A stretch of DNA of 39,469 nucleotides from Candidatus Scybalomonas excrementigallinarum (GCA_018710905.1 DVIZ01000075.1:1-39469); one strand, 5' to 3'; shown: positions 30,401 through 39,284, numbered from the stretch's first letter. A program made the numbers and translations. Notes: a model not told the origin generated them from the sequence alone.

Positions 30401-31011
30401 AAGCTTCGAATAGAATCCACTTCTTCCCCCCAAAGTTCAATTCGATAAGGAGTCTCTTCTGTCAACGGGAAAATATCCAAAATCCCCCCTCGAACAGCAA
30501 ACTGACCATGACTATCCACCATTCCTACCCGTTCGTATCCTAGTTCGACGAGCTGCCTTTTCATCTTCTCCATATCAAATACATCGCCAACTCGTACCTT
30601 AATAATATGATCCCTTAATTGCTGGATTCCTGTTAACCGATCCATAAGACCATCAATTGTCATAACGATAACAGCTGGCTCTTTTTTCGCAATTTTTTTC
30701 AAGATTTCCATACGTTGTTTTACAATGTTATTGCTATGGATATCCGCACTATAAAATAAAACGTCTTTCGCAGGATATAAATATACTTCCCGATCAAAAA
30801 AACGATAGTCTTCGTAAATTTCTTTTGCCTTTGTTTCATTATGGGTAACAATAATGCGATAAGGATAGTCTGTTCCAATGGTGTGGATCAAATGACATTT
30901 TTGTGTATCAATACACCCAGTAACTACCATAGGCGTTTTTTCCTCTTTCAAACTTGCCATCATCTCTTGACAGATCTCTCCTGTATAAAGCATTGTTTGC
31001 ATCAAGTCCAT
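27448..31011 (-). CDS. mfd: Transcription-repair coupling factor Mfd
   Basis: 1187 residues, full length. It has the N-terminal UvrB-homology module, the RNA polymerase-interacting domain (GDYVVHEKHGLGIYKGIEKI) and the translocase with Walker A ICGDVGYGKTEVA. The DEEQ box is LLIIDEEQRFGV, with motif III ALSATPIPRTL and motif VI QLRGRVGRSNRSAYAFL. The C-terminal TRCF domain contains PPMAVMNLLKVALLK. Mfd removes stalled RNA polymerase and recruits UvrA. I use the ATG at 31011, with GGAGGG 7 nt upstream; the longer frame from 31041 lacks a site. pth lies 40 nt upstream, as in Bacillus. Confidence 0.97.
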   Translation of the reverse strand: MDLMQTMLYTGEICQEMMASLKEEKTPMVVTGCIDTQKCHLIHTIGTDYPYRIIVTHNETKAKEIYEDYRFFDREVYLYPAKDVLFYSADIHSNNIVKQRMEILKKIAKKEPAVIVMTIDGLMDRLTGIQQLRDHIIKVRVGDVFDMEKMKRQLVELGYERVGMVDSHGQFAVRGGILDIFPLTEETPYRIELWGEEVDSIRSFDASSQRSIENMEQIEFYPANEYVLTKQRLEEGFLRMEQEFDSIKLKLKKEKKQEAYSRLNKMIKEVKEEIEELHSVIGIDSYLPFFYEETVSFVDYFEEGEAIFFLDEPARMVERASAYELEFRESMMSRLEGGYILPSQAKVLFSYEEVLAKTANRPCVLLSMLIQRFPFFSPKSSFHMEVKSVNPYNNSFEQLIKDLKMYRQKGYQVLILSPSSTRAKRLSEDIRENEISVTYQEKLEGFVSKGEIIITQGRLSHGFEYPLLKFAIISESDIFTAKDKKKRSAKKKNKYTGAKINSFADIAIGDYVVHEKHGLGIYKGIEKIEVDKITKDYICIEYKGGSKLFILASQLDLIQKYASSSARKPKLNKLGGSEWEKTKSRVRGEIKNIAKELVELYAIRQSKEGYAFSKDTVWQQEFEELFPYEETQDQLDAIAATKADMESKKIMDRLICGDVGYGKTEVAIRAAFKAVADGKQVVFLVPTTILAQQHYNSFVERMKNFPITIHMMSRFRTPAEQRRTIEGLKNGMVDIVIGTHRVLSKDMNYRDLGLLIIDEEQRFGVSDKEKIKQLKKNVDVLALSATPIPRTLHMSMIGIRDMSVLEEPPVDRRAIQTYVLEYNEEMIKEAIRREMARDGQVYYVYNRVNNIDEITEHIATLVPEANVGFAHGQMSERQLEKIMYQFINHELDVLVSTTIIETGLDISNVNTMIIHDANYLGLSQLYQLRGRVGRSNRSAYAFLMYRRDTMLKETAEKRLQAIREFTDLGSGFKIAMRDLEIRGAGNLLGAEQSGHMEAIGYDLYCKMLNDAVKQLKGEKDEIEEFETTIDLMIDAFIPATYVKNEMQKLELYKRIASIETEEEYSDMSDELLDRYGEPPMAVMNLLKVALLKAKAHHAFLIQIEQKGNRILFGMNKNAKVKVEEIDPLLKRESYRNKMKFQMPDASFVYTWKGGTKKELLRVVEQVIEDIDSLILREENEPEQEGYH

Positions 31012-31051
31012 CTTATTCCCTCCATTCTTTTCCAGACTCATCCCATTTTAA

Positions 31052-31624
31052 CTATTTCTGTTTTCCATTATACGCATTCATAGCTTTATCTATACCATCT
31101 TTTAACATCATAAAGACTGCTTCACAAGCGCGATCTGTGGAATCTTCCACCTCTTGCATTTGTGCTTTTGGGAATCGACCTAATACATGATCTGCTAGAT
31201 CCTGTCCAGCCATTTTTTCTCCGACTCCGATCTTGACTCTTGGAAATTCATTCGTTCCTAAATGTTGAATAATACTTTTAATTCCATTGTGACCACCGGC
31301 ACTTCCTTTTTTACGAATTCGGAGTTGTCCAACATCTAAGCTAATATCATCAAATACGATAATAATATCTTCTGGAGCAATATCATAATAATCGGAGATG
31401 GCTCGAATACTTTCTCCGCTTAAATTCATATAAGTTTGTGGCTTTGCAAGAATGACTTTTTCACTTCCCATCATTCCTTTCCCCAAAATAGCCTTTTGTT
31501 TTTTATCAAAATCCATAGGAATTAAAAAAGCATCTGCAATTTTATCAATTGCCATAAAGCCAATATTATGTCTTGTAAGTTCATATTGTGATCCTGGATT
31601 TCCTAAACCTGCGATTAATTTCAT
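31052..31624 (-). CDS. pth: Peptidyl-tRNA hydrolase
   Basis: 190 residues with the Pth signatures MKLIAGLGNPGSQYELTRHNIGFM (catalytic His19 in RHNIG, Asn at the GLGNPG motif), KPQTYMNLSGES, VFDDISLDVGQLRIRKKGSAGGHNGIKSI and FPRVKIGVG. It frees tRNA from prematurely released peptides. It is followed by mfd and preceded by the GT2 operon end with 66 nt and no obvious terminator, so some read-through from that operon is likely. GGAAG precedes the ATG. Confidence 0.97.
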   Translation of the reverse strand: MKLIAGLGNPGSQYELTRHNIGFMAIDKIADAFLIPMDFDKKQKAILGKGMMGSEKVILAKPQTYMNLSGESIRAISDYYDIAPEDIIIVFDDISLDVGQLRIRKKGSAGGHNGIKSIIQHLGTNEFPRVKIGVGEKMAGQDLADHVLGRFPKAQMQEVEDSTDRACEAVFMMLKDGIDKAMNAYNGKQK

Positions 31625-31690
31625 TTTCTTTTACTTCCTCTTTTCTTTTTTTATACAATAAAATCCTATTCGTCTTTTACTATACGGTAT

Positions 31691-33121
31691 TTAAGGTTTT
31701 GGTGCAAGGTCGTTTTCTTTGTCTTTAAACTGTTTCTCACGTTTAATTTCTCCCCATTTATTTTTCTTTTTACGATATCCAATAAAAGCGGTAATTCGAA
31801 TAAACGCTAATAAAAAGCGGAAGGTAACCCCTTCTAATAAACACATAATAATGGCTTTTATTGCATCTCCAAAAGAAATTTCTAAACTCTGGGTATAAAT
31901 TCTTAAGAAGAATGCTGTAATCGTCATAACCGCACTATATAAAGCGTATAGAAGGAAAAATAAAATCATAAAGGGAACATTAATGAGTCCTAACACCCCC
32001 GATAGGATAACCGTAATCAAGCCAAACAACTCAATGAAGGCAGAAAATAACTCATAGAGCCAATAATAGGGATAAGATAAAAACCCTAAGAAACCAAATC
32101 GAGGATTGAGACCAATTTGTCGGTACTTCATCATGCTTTGGAACAGCCCTAAATGCCATCTCCTCCTCTGTTTTGACAGATCTCCAATCGTAAATGGAGC
32201 TTGGCTCCAACAAATAGCATTTGGAGCATATCGAATGGAATACTTAATTTTATTATTTCTACAAAATACATGAAGTTTTACAATTAACTCCATATCCTCT
32301 CCTAATGTATTGGTATCATACCCCCCAACAGCAACGACCATATCTTTCTTAAATAATCCAAACGCTCCTGATATAATTAAATTTCCGTTGAAACTATCAA
32401 GAAATATTCTAGATGCCAAAAAGGAACGCTCATACTCCATAATTTGCATACACTGTACAATGTTCCATGGCAACTTAAACTTTTTCACAACACCATTTTC
32501 GAATACGGCACACTGGGAGATTCGGATTAATCCACCAACAGCAATTACTGATTGATCCTCCATCAGCGGTTGTACGATTTTTTCTAAAGAATCTTTTTGT
32601 AAAAAGGAATCAGCATCCATACAGACAAAATACGGAAATTCTGATGCATTGATACCCATATTGATGGCATCCCCTTTTCCTCCATTTTCTTTTTTAATCA
32701 ATGTAATCTTTACCTTTTCACTTTCACATTCCCAAATCTCTACCACTTTCTTACAAGGGATTGTAAGTCTTATGGGCCGATCCACACGGTGCATTTGAAA
32801 CGCATCTACCATTACTTTTGTCGTCTCATCTTTCGAACCATCATCTACTACAATAATTTCATATAAACGATATTCCAAATTCAACAAAGAACGCACCGTA
32901 TCCACTACCGTAACTTCTTCGTTATAAGCAGGAACCACAATGGAAACGGGAAAATAATACTGATGTTTTAATTCATTTTTAAGAAGATACATTCTCCTTC
33001 TTTTGTAAAGATAAGTCGCTCCCCCAATGACAGACGCAAATAAAAATGTGGCATATCCTATCAAATAGAGAAGAAAAAAAGTTCCAACTCCCTCTAGAAT
33101 CCTCTCTATCAAAAGATTCAT
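31691..33121 (-). CDS. Processive family 2 glycosyltransferase (cellulose/poly-GlcNAc synthase-like)
   Basis: About 476 residues: an N-terminal membrane helix (GVGTFFLLYLIGYATFLF), a cytosolic GT2 domain with VVPAYNEE, VDDGS (about 93-96), the DxD-type CMDADS (about 169-171), GED (about 274) as the TED-like base, and QRRRW (318-322). It ends with three or four C-terminal membrane helices. QxxRW marks processive synthases that extrude a beta-linked polysaccharide. No c-di-GMP-binding PilZ domain is attached. ATG at 33121 gives an 8-nt spacer to AAAGGGGG; the ATG at 33127, overlapping the HEAT gene stop (ATGA), is the alternative. It is the last gene of a six-gene operon and the likely polymer maker. 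The sugar is unknown. Confidence 0.88.
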   Translation of the reverse strand: MNLLIERILEGVGTFFLLYLIGYATFLFASVIGGATYLYKRRRMYLLKNELKHQYYFPVSIVVPAYNEEVTVVDTVRSLLNLEYRLYEIIVVDDGSKDETTKVMVDAFQMHRVDRPIRLTIPCKKVVEIWECESEKVKITLIKKENGGKGDAINMGINASEFPYFVCMDADSFLQKDSLEKIVQPLMEDQSVIAVGGLIRISQCAVFENGVVKKFKLPWNIVQCMQIMEYERSFLASRIFLDSFNGNLIISGAFGLFKKDMVVAVGGYDTNTLGEDMELIVKLHVFCRNNKIKYSIRYAPNAICWSQAPFTIGDLSKQRRRWHLGLFQSMMKYRQIGLNPRFGFLGFLSYPYYWLYELFSAFIELFGLITVILSGVLGLINVPFMILFFLLYALYSAVMTITAFFLRIYTQSLEISFGDAIKAIIMCLLEGVTFRFLLAFIRITAFIGYRKKKNKWGEIKREKQFKDKENDLAPKP

Positions 33122-33123
33122 AC

Positions 33124-34221
33124 TCATTTCCCCCTTTCTTCTCTCTCCAAATAGTACATCAATATTTCTTTTGCATATCGATCTCCACCATCGAAAACAT
33201 CTTGCAACCCTTTTCGATCTAATCCAAGTGCCATAAGTGACATGGCTGCATTTTTTCGAATATACCAATTCCGATTAGAAAGGGATTGTTTTAATAAAGA
33301 GATTGTCTCCTTAGATGGATAATTAGCCAAGGCACTCATACTCACTGCGCAAATCTGCCAATCCGTTTTATCAACGCTTTTGGCATACCCTTTTAAAACG
33401 GAATCCATTGGCTCAAAATAATGAGTTCCAAAGTAACGAATGATAGCAATCTTTTCTTCTAACGAAATCTTATCTTTCATTAATTCTTCATAAAACTCTT
33501 TCTTAAAATTTGGGGAAACCATTCGAATATACTGAATGACTCCAAGCCGTAATTCCACTGGAAATCTTTTACTTTCTTGAAACAGTAACCTTGCTAGTTT
33601 TTCTTTGTCCCCTTGAAACGTAAGAAGACCATCGGAAATCAATTTATTATGATGGAACAATTGGCCGTTGCTCACAGTTAAATATCCTTTTAACACCGCT
33701 TTTTCATTTCCTGATGCATAAAGAGCACATAACACATTTTCTCGACAATAGACCGTTCCTTCTGGAAGATAAGAAATTAGAATTTCTAATAAATTCTCCA
33801 TTCCTTTAATGGCGCCAACCTGATATTCTGCCATTAACTTGGCATAGTATCCTTGTTGGATAGAATCTCTCTTTTTATAAAACAACGCTAAGGAAATAAA
33901 GACTTCCTTTTGTTGTTCCAAATAGATATTTAACTCTTCTTCTCTTCCATCAAAAAACTCCTTTAAGGCCTGTTCATATGCCATAAGCCATGAAAGAGAC
34001 TTAAGTCGTCTTATCCAATAGCGAGCGCGTCTGTTTTGCCCGTCTTTTTGTTGCTCCAAAAGCTCCATCTGTTTTTCTATCTCTTTTTTTACTTTCTTTT
34101 TATAGGACTCAATAAAAACTCCTTTTCGTTTATTTTCCAAAATATACAGCACATTAAACAAAACCAAACATAAACTAAGCCCCATATAAAAAATAATCAT
34201 GACTTGTACATTATCTAGCAT
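33124..34221 (-). CDS. Membrane-anchored HEAT-repeat-like protein
   Basis: 365 residues: one N-terminal helix (VQVMIIFYMGLSLCLVLFNVLYIL), a basic stretch (KKKVKKEIEKQMELLEQQKDG), then an all-helical cytosolic domain. The last hundred residues show HEAT/PBS-lyase-type pairs (WQICAVSMSALANYPSKETI and WYIRKNAAMSLMALGLDRKG). It is probably a scaffold for the glycosyltransferase, whose start overlaps or abuts its stop. The ATG at 34221 has AAGGAAG at good spacing; an upstream TTG at 34248 is less likely. No enzymatic motif is seen. HEAT proteins of this kind next to GT2 synthases are known, but the function is not. Confidence 0.75.
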   Translation of the reverse strand: MLDNVQVMIIFYMGLSLCLVLFNVLYILENKRKGVFIESYKKKVKKEIEKQMELLEQQKDGQNRRARYWIRRLKSLSWLMAYEQALKEFFDGREEELNIYLEQQKEVFISLALFYKKRDSIQQGYYAKLMAEYQVGAIKGMENLLEILISYLPEGTVYCRENVLCALYASGNEKAVLKGYLTVSNGQLFHHNKLISDGLLTFQGDKEKLARLLFQESKRFPVELRLGVIQYIRMVSPNFKKEFYEELMKDKISLEEKIAIIRYFGTHYFEPMDSVLKGYAKSVDKTDWQICAVSMSALANYPSKETISLLKQSLSNRNWYIRKNAAMSLMALGLDRKGLQDVFDGGDRYAKEILMYYLEREERGK

Positions 34222-34235
34222 AATTTCTTCCTTTT

Positions 34236-36392
34236 CTAATGGTTCCAATACTCTTTTACAATAAAGTAAGATTCCTTAAATCTCTCATGGTACTCCTCTT
34301 TTTTCAATGGTTTTATTTTTACTTCCTCTAAATGCATTCCATTTTTCTTTTTCTCTTTTTCTATAATGCCTAAATAAAAATGATCCATTTTCCTCGACTC
34401 CACTCCATAATTTTCATAATAGTCATCATGAATCTCCATATTAGTCGGATCGGATATATTGATCAATTGCCAAGGAATTCGAATTTCTACAAAACTATCT
34501 CCATAGCAAAAATCCGATAGTGAATTATAATTTTCTGCATTTGGATTTCCATTTCCATACGTCAATTTTCCTGTTTCAAATGTTTTCATTAATCTTCGAA
34601 CTGGGTTTCCCTGCTCATCAAACTTTTGCTTTTCCACTCCGATATTTTTTAGAATCATTCGAATAGCAACAAAATTTTGTCCATCCTTTTTAGGAACGAC
34701 AATAAAAGGATCTTCATCTTGGATTTCCATCAAGTAATTTTCTCGAACCGGGTCATAACGCTCTTGCACAAGCAAACGGCTTTCGTTTCTTCCGTTTATT
34801 TCTAACAAGAAATCTACTGGACGGTCAAATGCTAACTTTTGTCTTTTCGCATACGTTGCACCAGATTTTTCTGTTAAATCAAATCCTATGTAAAAGGGAT
34901 CTTCCCTTGTAAGTCCCTCTTTTTCCACTAGAAAATAAAGGGCTTCCATATCCTGTTTTTGATAAACTTTCATTCCATTTTGCTCTAGAATAAGTTCACT
35001 TTCTTCCCATTCTCCTTTGTCCCCATCGATATAACATACTTTCTCTTCTTTTCCTGATTCAAATGTTATTAAGCCATATCCCGTATTAGCAGATTGGACG
35101 TCTTTCCACATTCTTGTGCGAAGGATATCTACTGCATACATGGTATTCCACGTTCTCTGTGAAAATATATCTTTATATCCTTTTATAATACCACCAGAAC
35201 ACCCTGCATTCTTAATTGTCTCATAAGTTTTCACAAGGCGCTCTCCTTGTTCTTTCTCGGTTAAATGATATTGTTCTTCTTTTGTTGTTCCATAGTTGTT
35301 ATCGCTTCCTCTTGCACTAGAATATCCAAAGGAAAGAATGACAACTGGCATCGTATGATACTTCGCTAATAGTTCCACATAGCCATCATACATTTCTTTT
35401 TTATCCACTTCTTTTAATAACGGTTGTAATTCCTTTTTTTGTTCTTTTGATAAATACCGATAAAACTTAGGACAAAAGTCATATAAGGCATAAGAAGCAA
35501 AGTAACCAGAATCTAACTTATCAGTAGATAAAATATGCTCCATATTAAGGCTTACATATTTATTGAGCTGACTTGCATATTCCTCATCGTATTCAAAGGG
35601 ATCCATGGATGGATCGGAATAAAAAGTTACAAGCCTTTGCTCCCCATACTTACTTGTCTCATAAGAAACTAATCGTTCCATAAGATCGGCTAACATAACT
35701 TCAAAAGCATTCGCCTCGCCTGTCGTTTTAAAATACTCTCCATGAAAGGAGTTTCTCTCTCTTTCATTATGGTTTGTGTAAGCAATTGTTTTCACATCCC
35801 ATTGAGAGCCAATGGCGTATCCAATGACCCAATCGGAAATATCTTTTCGATAAATACCATATCCTTTTATTTTATTTGTTATAATATTTTTATGCCCGTG
35901 AATCACATCTACAATGTCTCTTACATCTTTTTTCAACTGCTTATAAAACTCATCTCCATAAGCATCCTCAGAAGAATTAGAAGCATAATCGCTGACCCAA
36001 AGTCCTTGTAATAAATACAGAGGAGATTCATTTTCCTCATTATATTCATACAAAGCATTATAAAAATCATCGTCCATAATCGTTGGAACTTTTACTGTAT
36101 TCGCACCAAGCTCTCCTATTCCTTGTAACCAGCGTAAATAATCTTCTTTTGTAGGCTTAAAATCCGTTGTATAAGCATAAGGCATAGAACTTTCTAATTC
36201 CACGCCTTTTATGATAAGCTCTTCCTCTTTCTCTCCTTTTTTTATATAAATCTTTTTATTTTCTGTTGTAAACTCTGCTGCTACTTCTTTGCCTCGATTC
36301 CAAGAAAAATAAATTCCATGATAAAAACTTAAATAATATCCAAAGAAAACGAGCAAAAGAACACTTGTTGCAACAATTAAAAATTTCTTCAT
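34236..36392 (-). CDS. Membrane-anchored extracytoplasmic TIM-barrel-like protein, possible glycan-acting enzyme
   Basis: 718 residues: a single N-terminal helix (FLIVATSVLLLVFFGYYLSF), then an outside domain. Residues 60-430 look like a glycoside-hydrolase-type (beta/alpha)8 barrel: IIKGVELESSMPYAYTTDF, WLQGIGELGANTVKVPTIMD, then PVVILSFGYSSARGSDNNYG and GGIIKGYKDIFS. The last 250 residues are beta-rich and contain FVEIRIPWQLINISDPT, as in DOMON/CBM9-like domains. I cannot name catalytic residues and do not recognise the family. The position between a CotH kinase (9-nt gap) and the HEAT/GT2 pair suggests that it trims or binds the exported polymer. AAGGAG is the ribosome-binding site. Confidence 0.7.
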   Translation of the reverse strand: MKKFLIVATSVLLLVFFGYYLSFYHGIYFSWNRGKEVAAEFTTENKKIYIKKGEKEEELIIKGVELESSMPYAYTTDFKPTKEDYLRWLQGIGELGANTVKVPTIMDDDFYNALYEYNEENESPLYLLQGLWVSDYASNSSEDAYGDEFYKQLKKDVRDIVDVIHGHKNIITNKIKGYGIYRKDISDWVIGYAIGSQWDVKTIAYTNHNERERNSFHGEYFKTTGEANAFEVMLADLMERLVSYETSKYGEQRLVTFYSDPSMDPFEYDEEYASQLNKYVSLNMEHILSTDKLDSGYFASYALYDFCPKFYRYLSKEQKKELQPLLKEVDKKEMYDGYVELLAKYHTMPVVILSFGYSSARGSDNNYGTTKEEQYHLTEKEQGERLVKTYETIKNAGCSGGIIKGYKDIFSQRTWNTMYAVDILRTRMWKDVQSANTGYGLITFESGKEEKVCYIDGDKGEWEESELILEQNGMKVYQKQDMEALYFLVEKEGLTREDPFYIGFDLTEKSGATYAKRQKLAFDRPVDFLLEINGRNESRLLVQERYDPVRENYLMEIQDEDPFIVVPKKDGQNFVAIRMILKNIGVEKQKFDEQGNPVRRLMKTFETGKLTYGNGNPNAENYNSLSDFCYGDSFVEIRIPWQLINISDPTNMEIHDDYYENYGVESRKMDHFYLGIIEKEKKKNGMHLEEVKIKPLKKEEYHERFKESYFIVKEYWNH

Positions 36393-36401
36393 GTTCGCTC
36401 C

Positions 36402-37883
36402 TTATTTCATCAATTGATCTTTGTTTTTGGAATCATGGCAATATTGATATAACGTCGTAATATTTTGATCAAGCCACTCTCCTCTTTTTTTAATAAACTG
36501 CTTTAACTGCGCAACGGACTCTTCATAGGATGTATAATTTCGGCTCACAGGAACAAGATAATTAAGTCTATCAGCCTTTGTTTGATCAAATAAATACCCA
36601 TAGACTTCATAATTTCGATCCACTGCACTTCCTAAATAATCCACAGTATCATCAATCATAGAGAAGAGAAATTCCTCTGATAAATACGTTTTTCTCAACT
36701 TATGATATTCAAAAATAATATGTTCCACAAATCCTTTATCTTTGATAAGCATAGCAAACCACGGAGAGTCCGTTAATGTAAATCCATATTCTTCAAATGT
36801 ATAGTTAATATAATTATCCGCTGCATTATTAAAATCCCATACGACAGTTTTTACCTTTCCTCGCAATGGCTTATAATAAAAAGTAGAAAATCTTCCCGCA
36901 TCTACATTTCTAAAAAATTCATTGATAATAAAATATTGTACAAATGACTCCCGATCTAAATACTGTCGATATCCTTTCTTTGGATCCGTCAGATCATAAG
37001 AATAAAGAGCCTTTTCAATTTTACTAATATCATCTTCTACAAATTGAAGCCGCTCTTTTGTTAAATTTTTCTCTCCAGGATAGCGAAGGTCTAACCCTGA
37101 TACATTAGATAAATATGTGTAATAAGTAAAATTATAGATAGGAGTATACATTTTCGACTTTCGATCCCAACGCACAATCCAACTGGTCTGTTTTGCTCCC
37201 TGTTCTGGATCTTTTAATTCAATCCTGCCCTCTCCATCGGTAATCGGTTCTACCATTAAATAGACTCCTTGATACACGCCATCTTTAAATAATTCACAAA
37301 ACCGTACATTAGGCGCATAGTCCATAATGCTTCCTGCCACATTATAAATCAAATAATTTCTGATTAAGGTACGATCAAGACACGGACCATTTAATACCCA
37401 TTTATGATGTTTTGACATCCCCATGACAACTTGTGGATTTTTCTCTCCCGCATCATCTACCAGTTCGATATTATAGGATTTTTTATCAAAGTCACGAGAA
37501 GAATTTCCACGATAACTAATCAATGCTTTGCTTTTTACCTTCGGAGTCTCTTTTAAGGAATTTTCCCCCTCTTCTTCATCGATAATTGTTATATTAACTG
37601 TAATCTCATCTTTTCCTTCATAAGTTTCATTTCCGATATGAGATCCATGCTTATCATAAATAGGCGTTCCTGGTACTGTCTGTCCTTTTGTATCAATTGT
37701 TACAATTGGAAGGTGGGATTTGAAATTTTTTTTATCAATTGCAAGAGAGGTTTCTTTCTCCTTTGGTGCAACCTCATGTTGATACACCCGTTCTGTTCCA
37801 TCCTTTCCAAAGAAATAAAATAACATGGGAACAACAACAATAATAAAGAGTGTCCCAATATAAATACTTTTCCCTTTCATCAT
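36402..37883 (-). CDS. CotH-family protein kinase, membrane-anchored
   Basis: 493 residues: an N-terminal membrane helix (SIYIGTLFIIVVVPMLFYFF), then a CotH kinase domain facing outside. Motifs: SYRGNSSR (123-130), DKKSYNIEL (133-141) with the likely ATP-contacting Lys, the YQGVYLMVEPI segment (204-214), FIINEFFRNVDAGRFSTFYY (catalytic-loop Asn326/Asp328), and VVWDFNNAADNY (metal site Asp350). CotH proteins phosphorylate coat proteins in Bacillus and other targets elsewhere. Here the metal motif reads DFN where many have DFD. It starts with ATGATG two nt after the DUF4956 stop. In this operon the target is more likely a surface protein or glycan than a spore coat protein. Confidence 0.85.
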   Translation of the reverse strand: MMKGKSIYIGTLFIIVVVPMLFYFFGKDGTERVYQHEVAPKEKETSLAIDKKNFKSHLPIVTIDTKGQTVPGTPIYDKHGSHIGNETYEGKDEITVNITIIDEEEGENSLKETPKVKSKALISYRGNSSRDFDKKSYNIELVDDAGEKNPQVVMGMSKHHKWVLNGPCLDRTLIRNYLIYNVAGSIMDYAPNVRFCELFKDGVYQGVYLMVEPITDGEGRIELKDPEQGAKQTSWIVRWDRKSKMYTPIYNFTYYTYLSNVSGLDLRYPGEKNLTKERLQFVEDDISKIEKALYSYDLTDPKKGYRQYLDRESFVQYFIINEFFRNVDAGRFSTFYYKPLRGKVKTVVWDFNNAADNYINYTFEEYGFTLTDSPWFAMLIKDKGFVEHIIFEYHKLRKTYLSEEFLFSMIDDTVDYLGSAVDRNYEVYGYLFDQTKADRLNYLVPVSRNYTSYEESVAQLKQFIKKRGEWLDQNITTLYQYCHDSKNKDQLMK

Positions 37884-37885
37884 GA

Positions 37886-38563
37886 TTACCCATTAATTTC
37901 ATCACTTTGTGTGACCATATTGACATACTCCACGTTTCCAACTTGATACAGTCGTTCTGTAATGCTCATTTCTTTTGTAAGACTAGAATCATAATGTTTC
38001 TTTGTCATTTCATAAATAAATTCAGAAGAATTTGGTGTTGTATTTTTTACTTTCAACACTGCCTTTTTATTAAAATATTCAAAGACAATACTTTCGATTT
38101 CTCTTTCTTTTCCACTGGATGCACGAATAATTAATAAAATACGGTTTTCATTTCTCACTCTTCCTAAAAATAACAATACGATAAATACCGCTATGGTTCC
38201 AACAGATGCTACAAAATAATCTCCTACCCCACAACAAATCCCAACAATAATTGTCCAGAAAATATAAATGGTATCTCTTGAATCTTTAATAGCTGTACGG
38301 AATCTGACAATGGACAACGCTCCCACCATTCCAAGAGATAGCGCTACATTATTTCCGATAACGGTCATAACTGTCGTTGTTAAAATCGTTAATGTAATTA
38401 ACGATACATTGAATTTCTTACTATATGCAGTTCCACTATGAGTAAACCAATAAGAAATATAAATGGCTAATCCTAGTACAATAGATACTAAAATATGAGC
38501 AATAATATCTTCGGCAGTTAATGCCCCCCCTTGCTCGATCATACTATATAAATAATCTTTCAT
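37886..38563 (-). CDS. DUF4956 polytopic membrane protein
   Basis: 225 residues with about four membrane helices in the first 135: DIIAHILVSIVLGLAIYISYWF, VSLITLTILTTTVMTVIGNNV, LSLGMVGALSIVRFRTAIKDSRDTIYIFW and YFVASVGTIAVFIVLLFLG. A soluble C-terminal alpha/beta domain (RILLIIRASSGKEREIESIV) follows. GALSIVRFRTAIKD is the family hallmark. DUF4956 genes commonly accompany VTC-domain genes, as here (25 nt). No activity is known; it may be the membrane partner or transporter for what the VTC protein makes. GAGG precedes the ATG. Confidence 0.85.
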   Translation of the reverse strand: MKDYLYSMIEQGGALTAEDIIAHILVSIVLGLAIYISYWFTHSGTAYSKKFNVSLITLTILTTTVMTVIGNNVALSLGMVGALSIVRFRTAIKDSRDTIYIFWTIIVGICCGVGDYFVASVGTIAVFIVLLFLGRVRNENRILLIIRASSGKEREIESIVFEYFNKKAVLKVKNTTPNSSEFIYEMTKKHYDSSLTKEMSITERLYQVGNVEYVNMVTQSDEING

Positions 38564-38588
38564 GTCTTTCCTCTTTCTAGTGATTTTA

Positions 38589-39284
38589 TTAATAACAATA
38601 ATGCTTACTTACTCCACGCGATAGTGTATACTTACTAACCGATAATTCACTTTCATTGACCGATTTTAATAAATCTTTTATATAACTTAATAAAAATCCA
38701 TTATATTTCACTTCCAAAATTACAAGAGCCGAAGGGAACACTGGATATTGTAATAATTCAGTGGAAAAAATATCAAAATTACTCTCTGTCGCTATCAGAT
38801 TATGGTCAAATGTAATTCGAATCTTATTTTCTTTTGCTATAAATGCCTTCCTCTTATATTCAACAACCGCTTTTGGACGATAACAATGGATATTCATAAA
38901 CCCAAACATTTCAATGGCAAATGGCTCGTCATAAGTAAGTAAGACGGAATAATTTCCTTTTAATAACTGTATCGCATCTTCTTTTCTTATTTTTAACGAA
39001 CGCTTTTTTTGATACGCCCCTTGTTTTTGCTTCATTTCTAACACACCAAAATCGCTTTTCGGTCCATAATTTCTAAGACGAATTTTTCTCCTTATTTCCG
39101 TTCCATCTTCTTTTTCTTGGAAATCTCGATCGAGTAATGTATCAAAATAAATGGAACGAATCTGGTATCCATCCACCCCATTATGAGGATCTTCTTGCAT
39201 CACTTGACTGAAATAATAAGAGAGCCTATAAAGCTGCTTTTGATTAATTAAAAATTTTTTCTCTTGCCTCAATACTTCATTCAT
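38589..39284 (-). CDS. VTC-domain protein (polyphosphate polymerase-like)
   Basis: 231 residues forming a VTC tunnel domain: VLRQEKKFLINQKQLYRL, IRSIYFDT, EIRRKIRLRNYG, FGVLEMKQKQGAYQKKR, AVVEYKRKAFI, IRITFDHNLIA, LVILEVKYNG and VSKYTLSRG. The basic residues (R and K of KFL, KIRLRNY, KYNG, EMKQK) line the tunnel in Vtc4, which polymerises polyphosphate from ATP. The conserved acid in LEVKYNG would bind metal. Without an SPX domain or extra membrane helices it is a minimal soluble version. It is the first gene of the operon, with GGAGG 6 nt before the ATG. Whether it makes polyphosphate or another phosphoanhydride is untested. Confidence 0.88.
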   Translation of the reverse strand: MNEVLRQEKKFLINQKQLYRLSYYFSQVMQEDPHNGVDGYQIRSIYFDTLLDRDFQEKEDGTEIRRKIRLRNYGPKSDFGVLEMKQKQGAYQKKRSLKIRKEDAIQLLKGNYSVLLTYDEPFAIEMFGFMNIHCYRPKAVVEYKRKAFIAKENKIRITFDHNLIATESNFDIFSTELLQYPVFPSALVILEVKYNGFLLSYIKDLLKSVNESELSVSKYTLSRGVSKHYCY

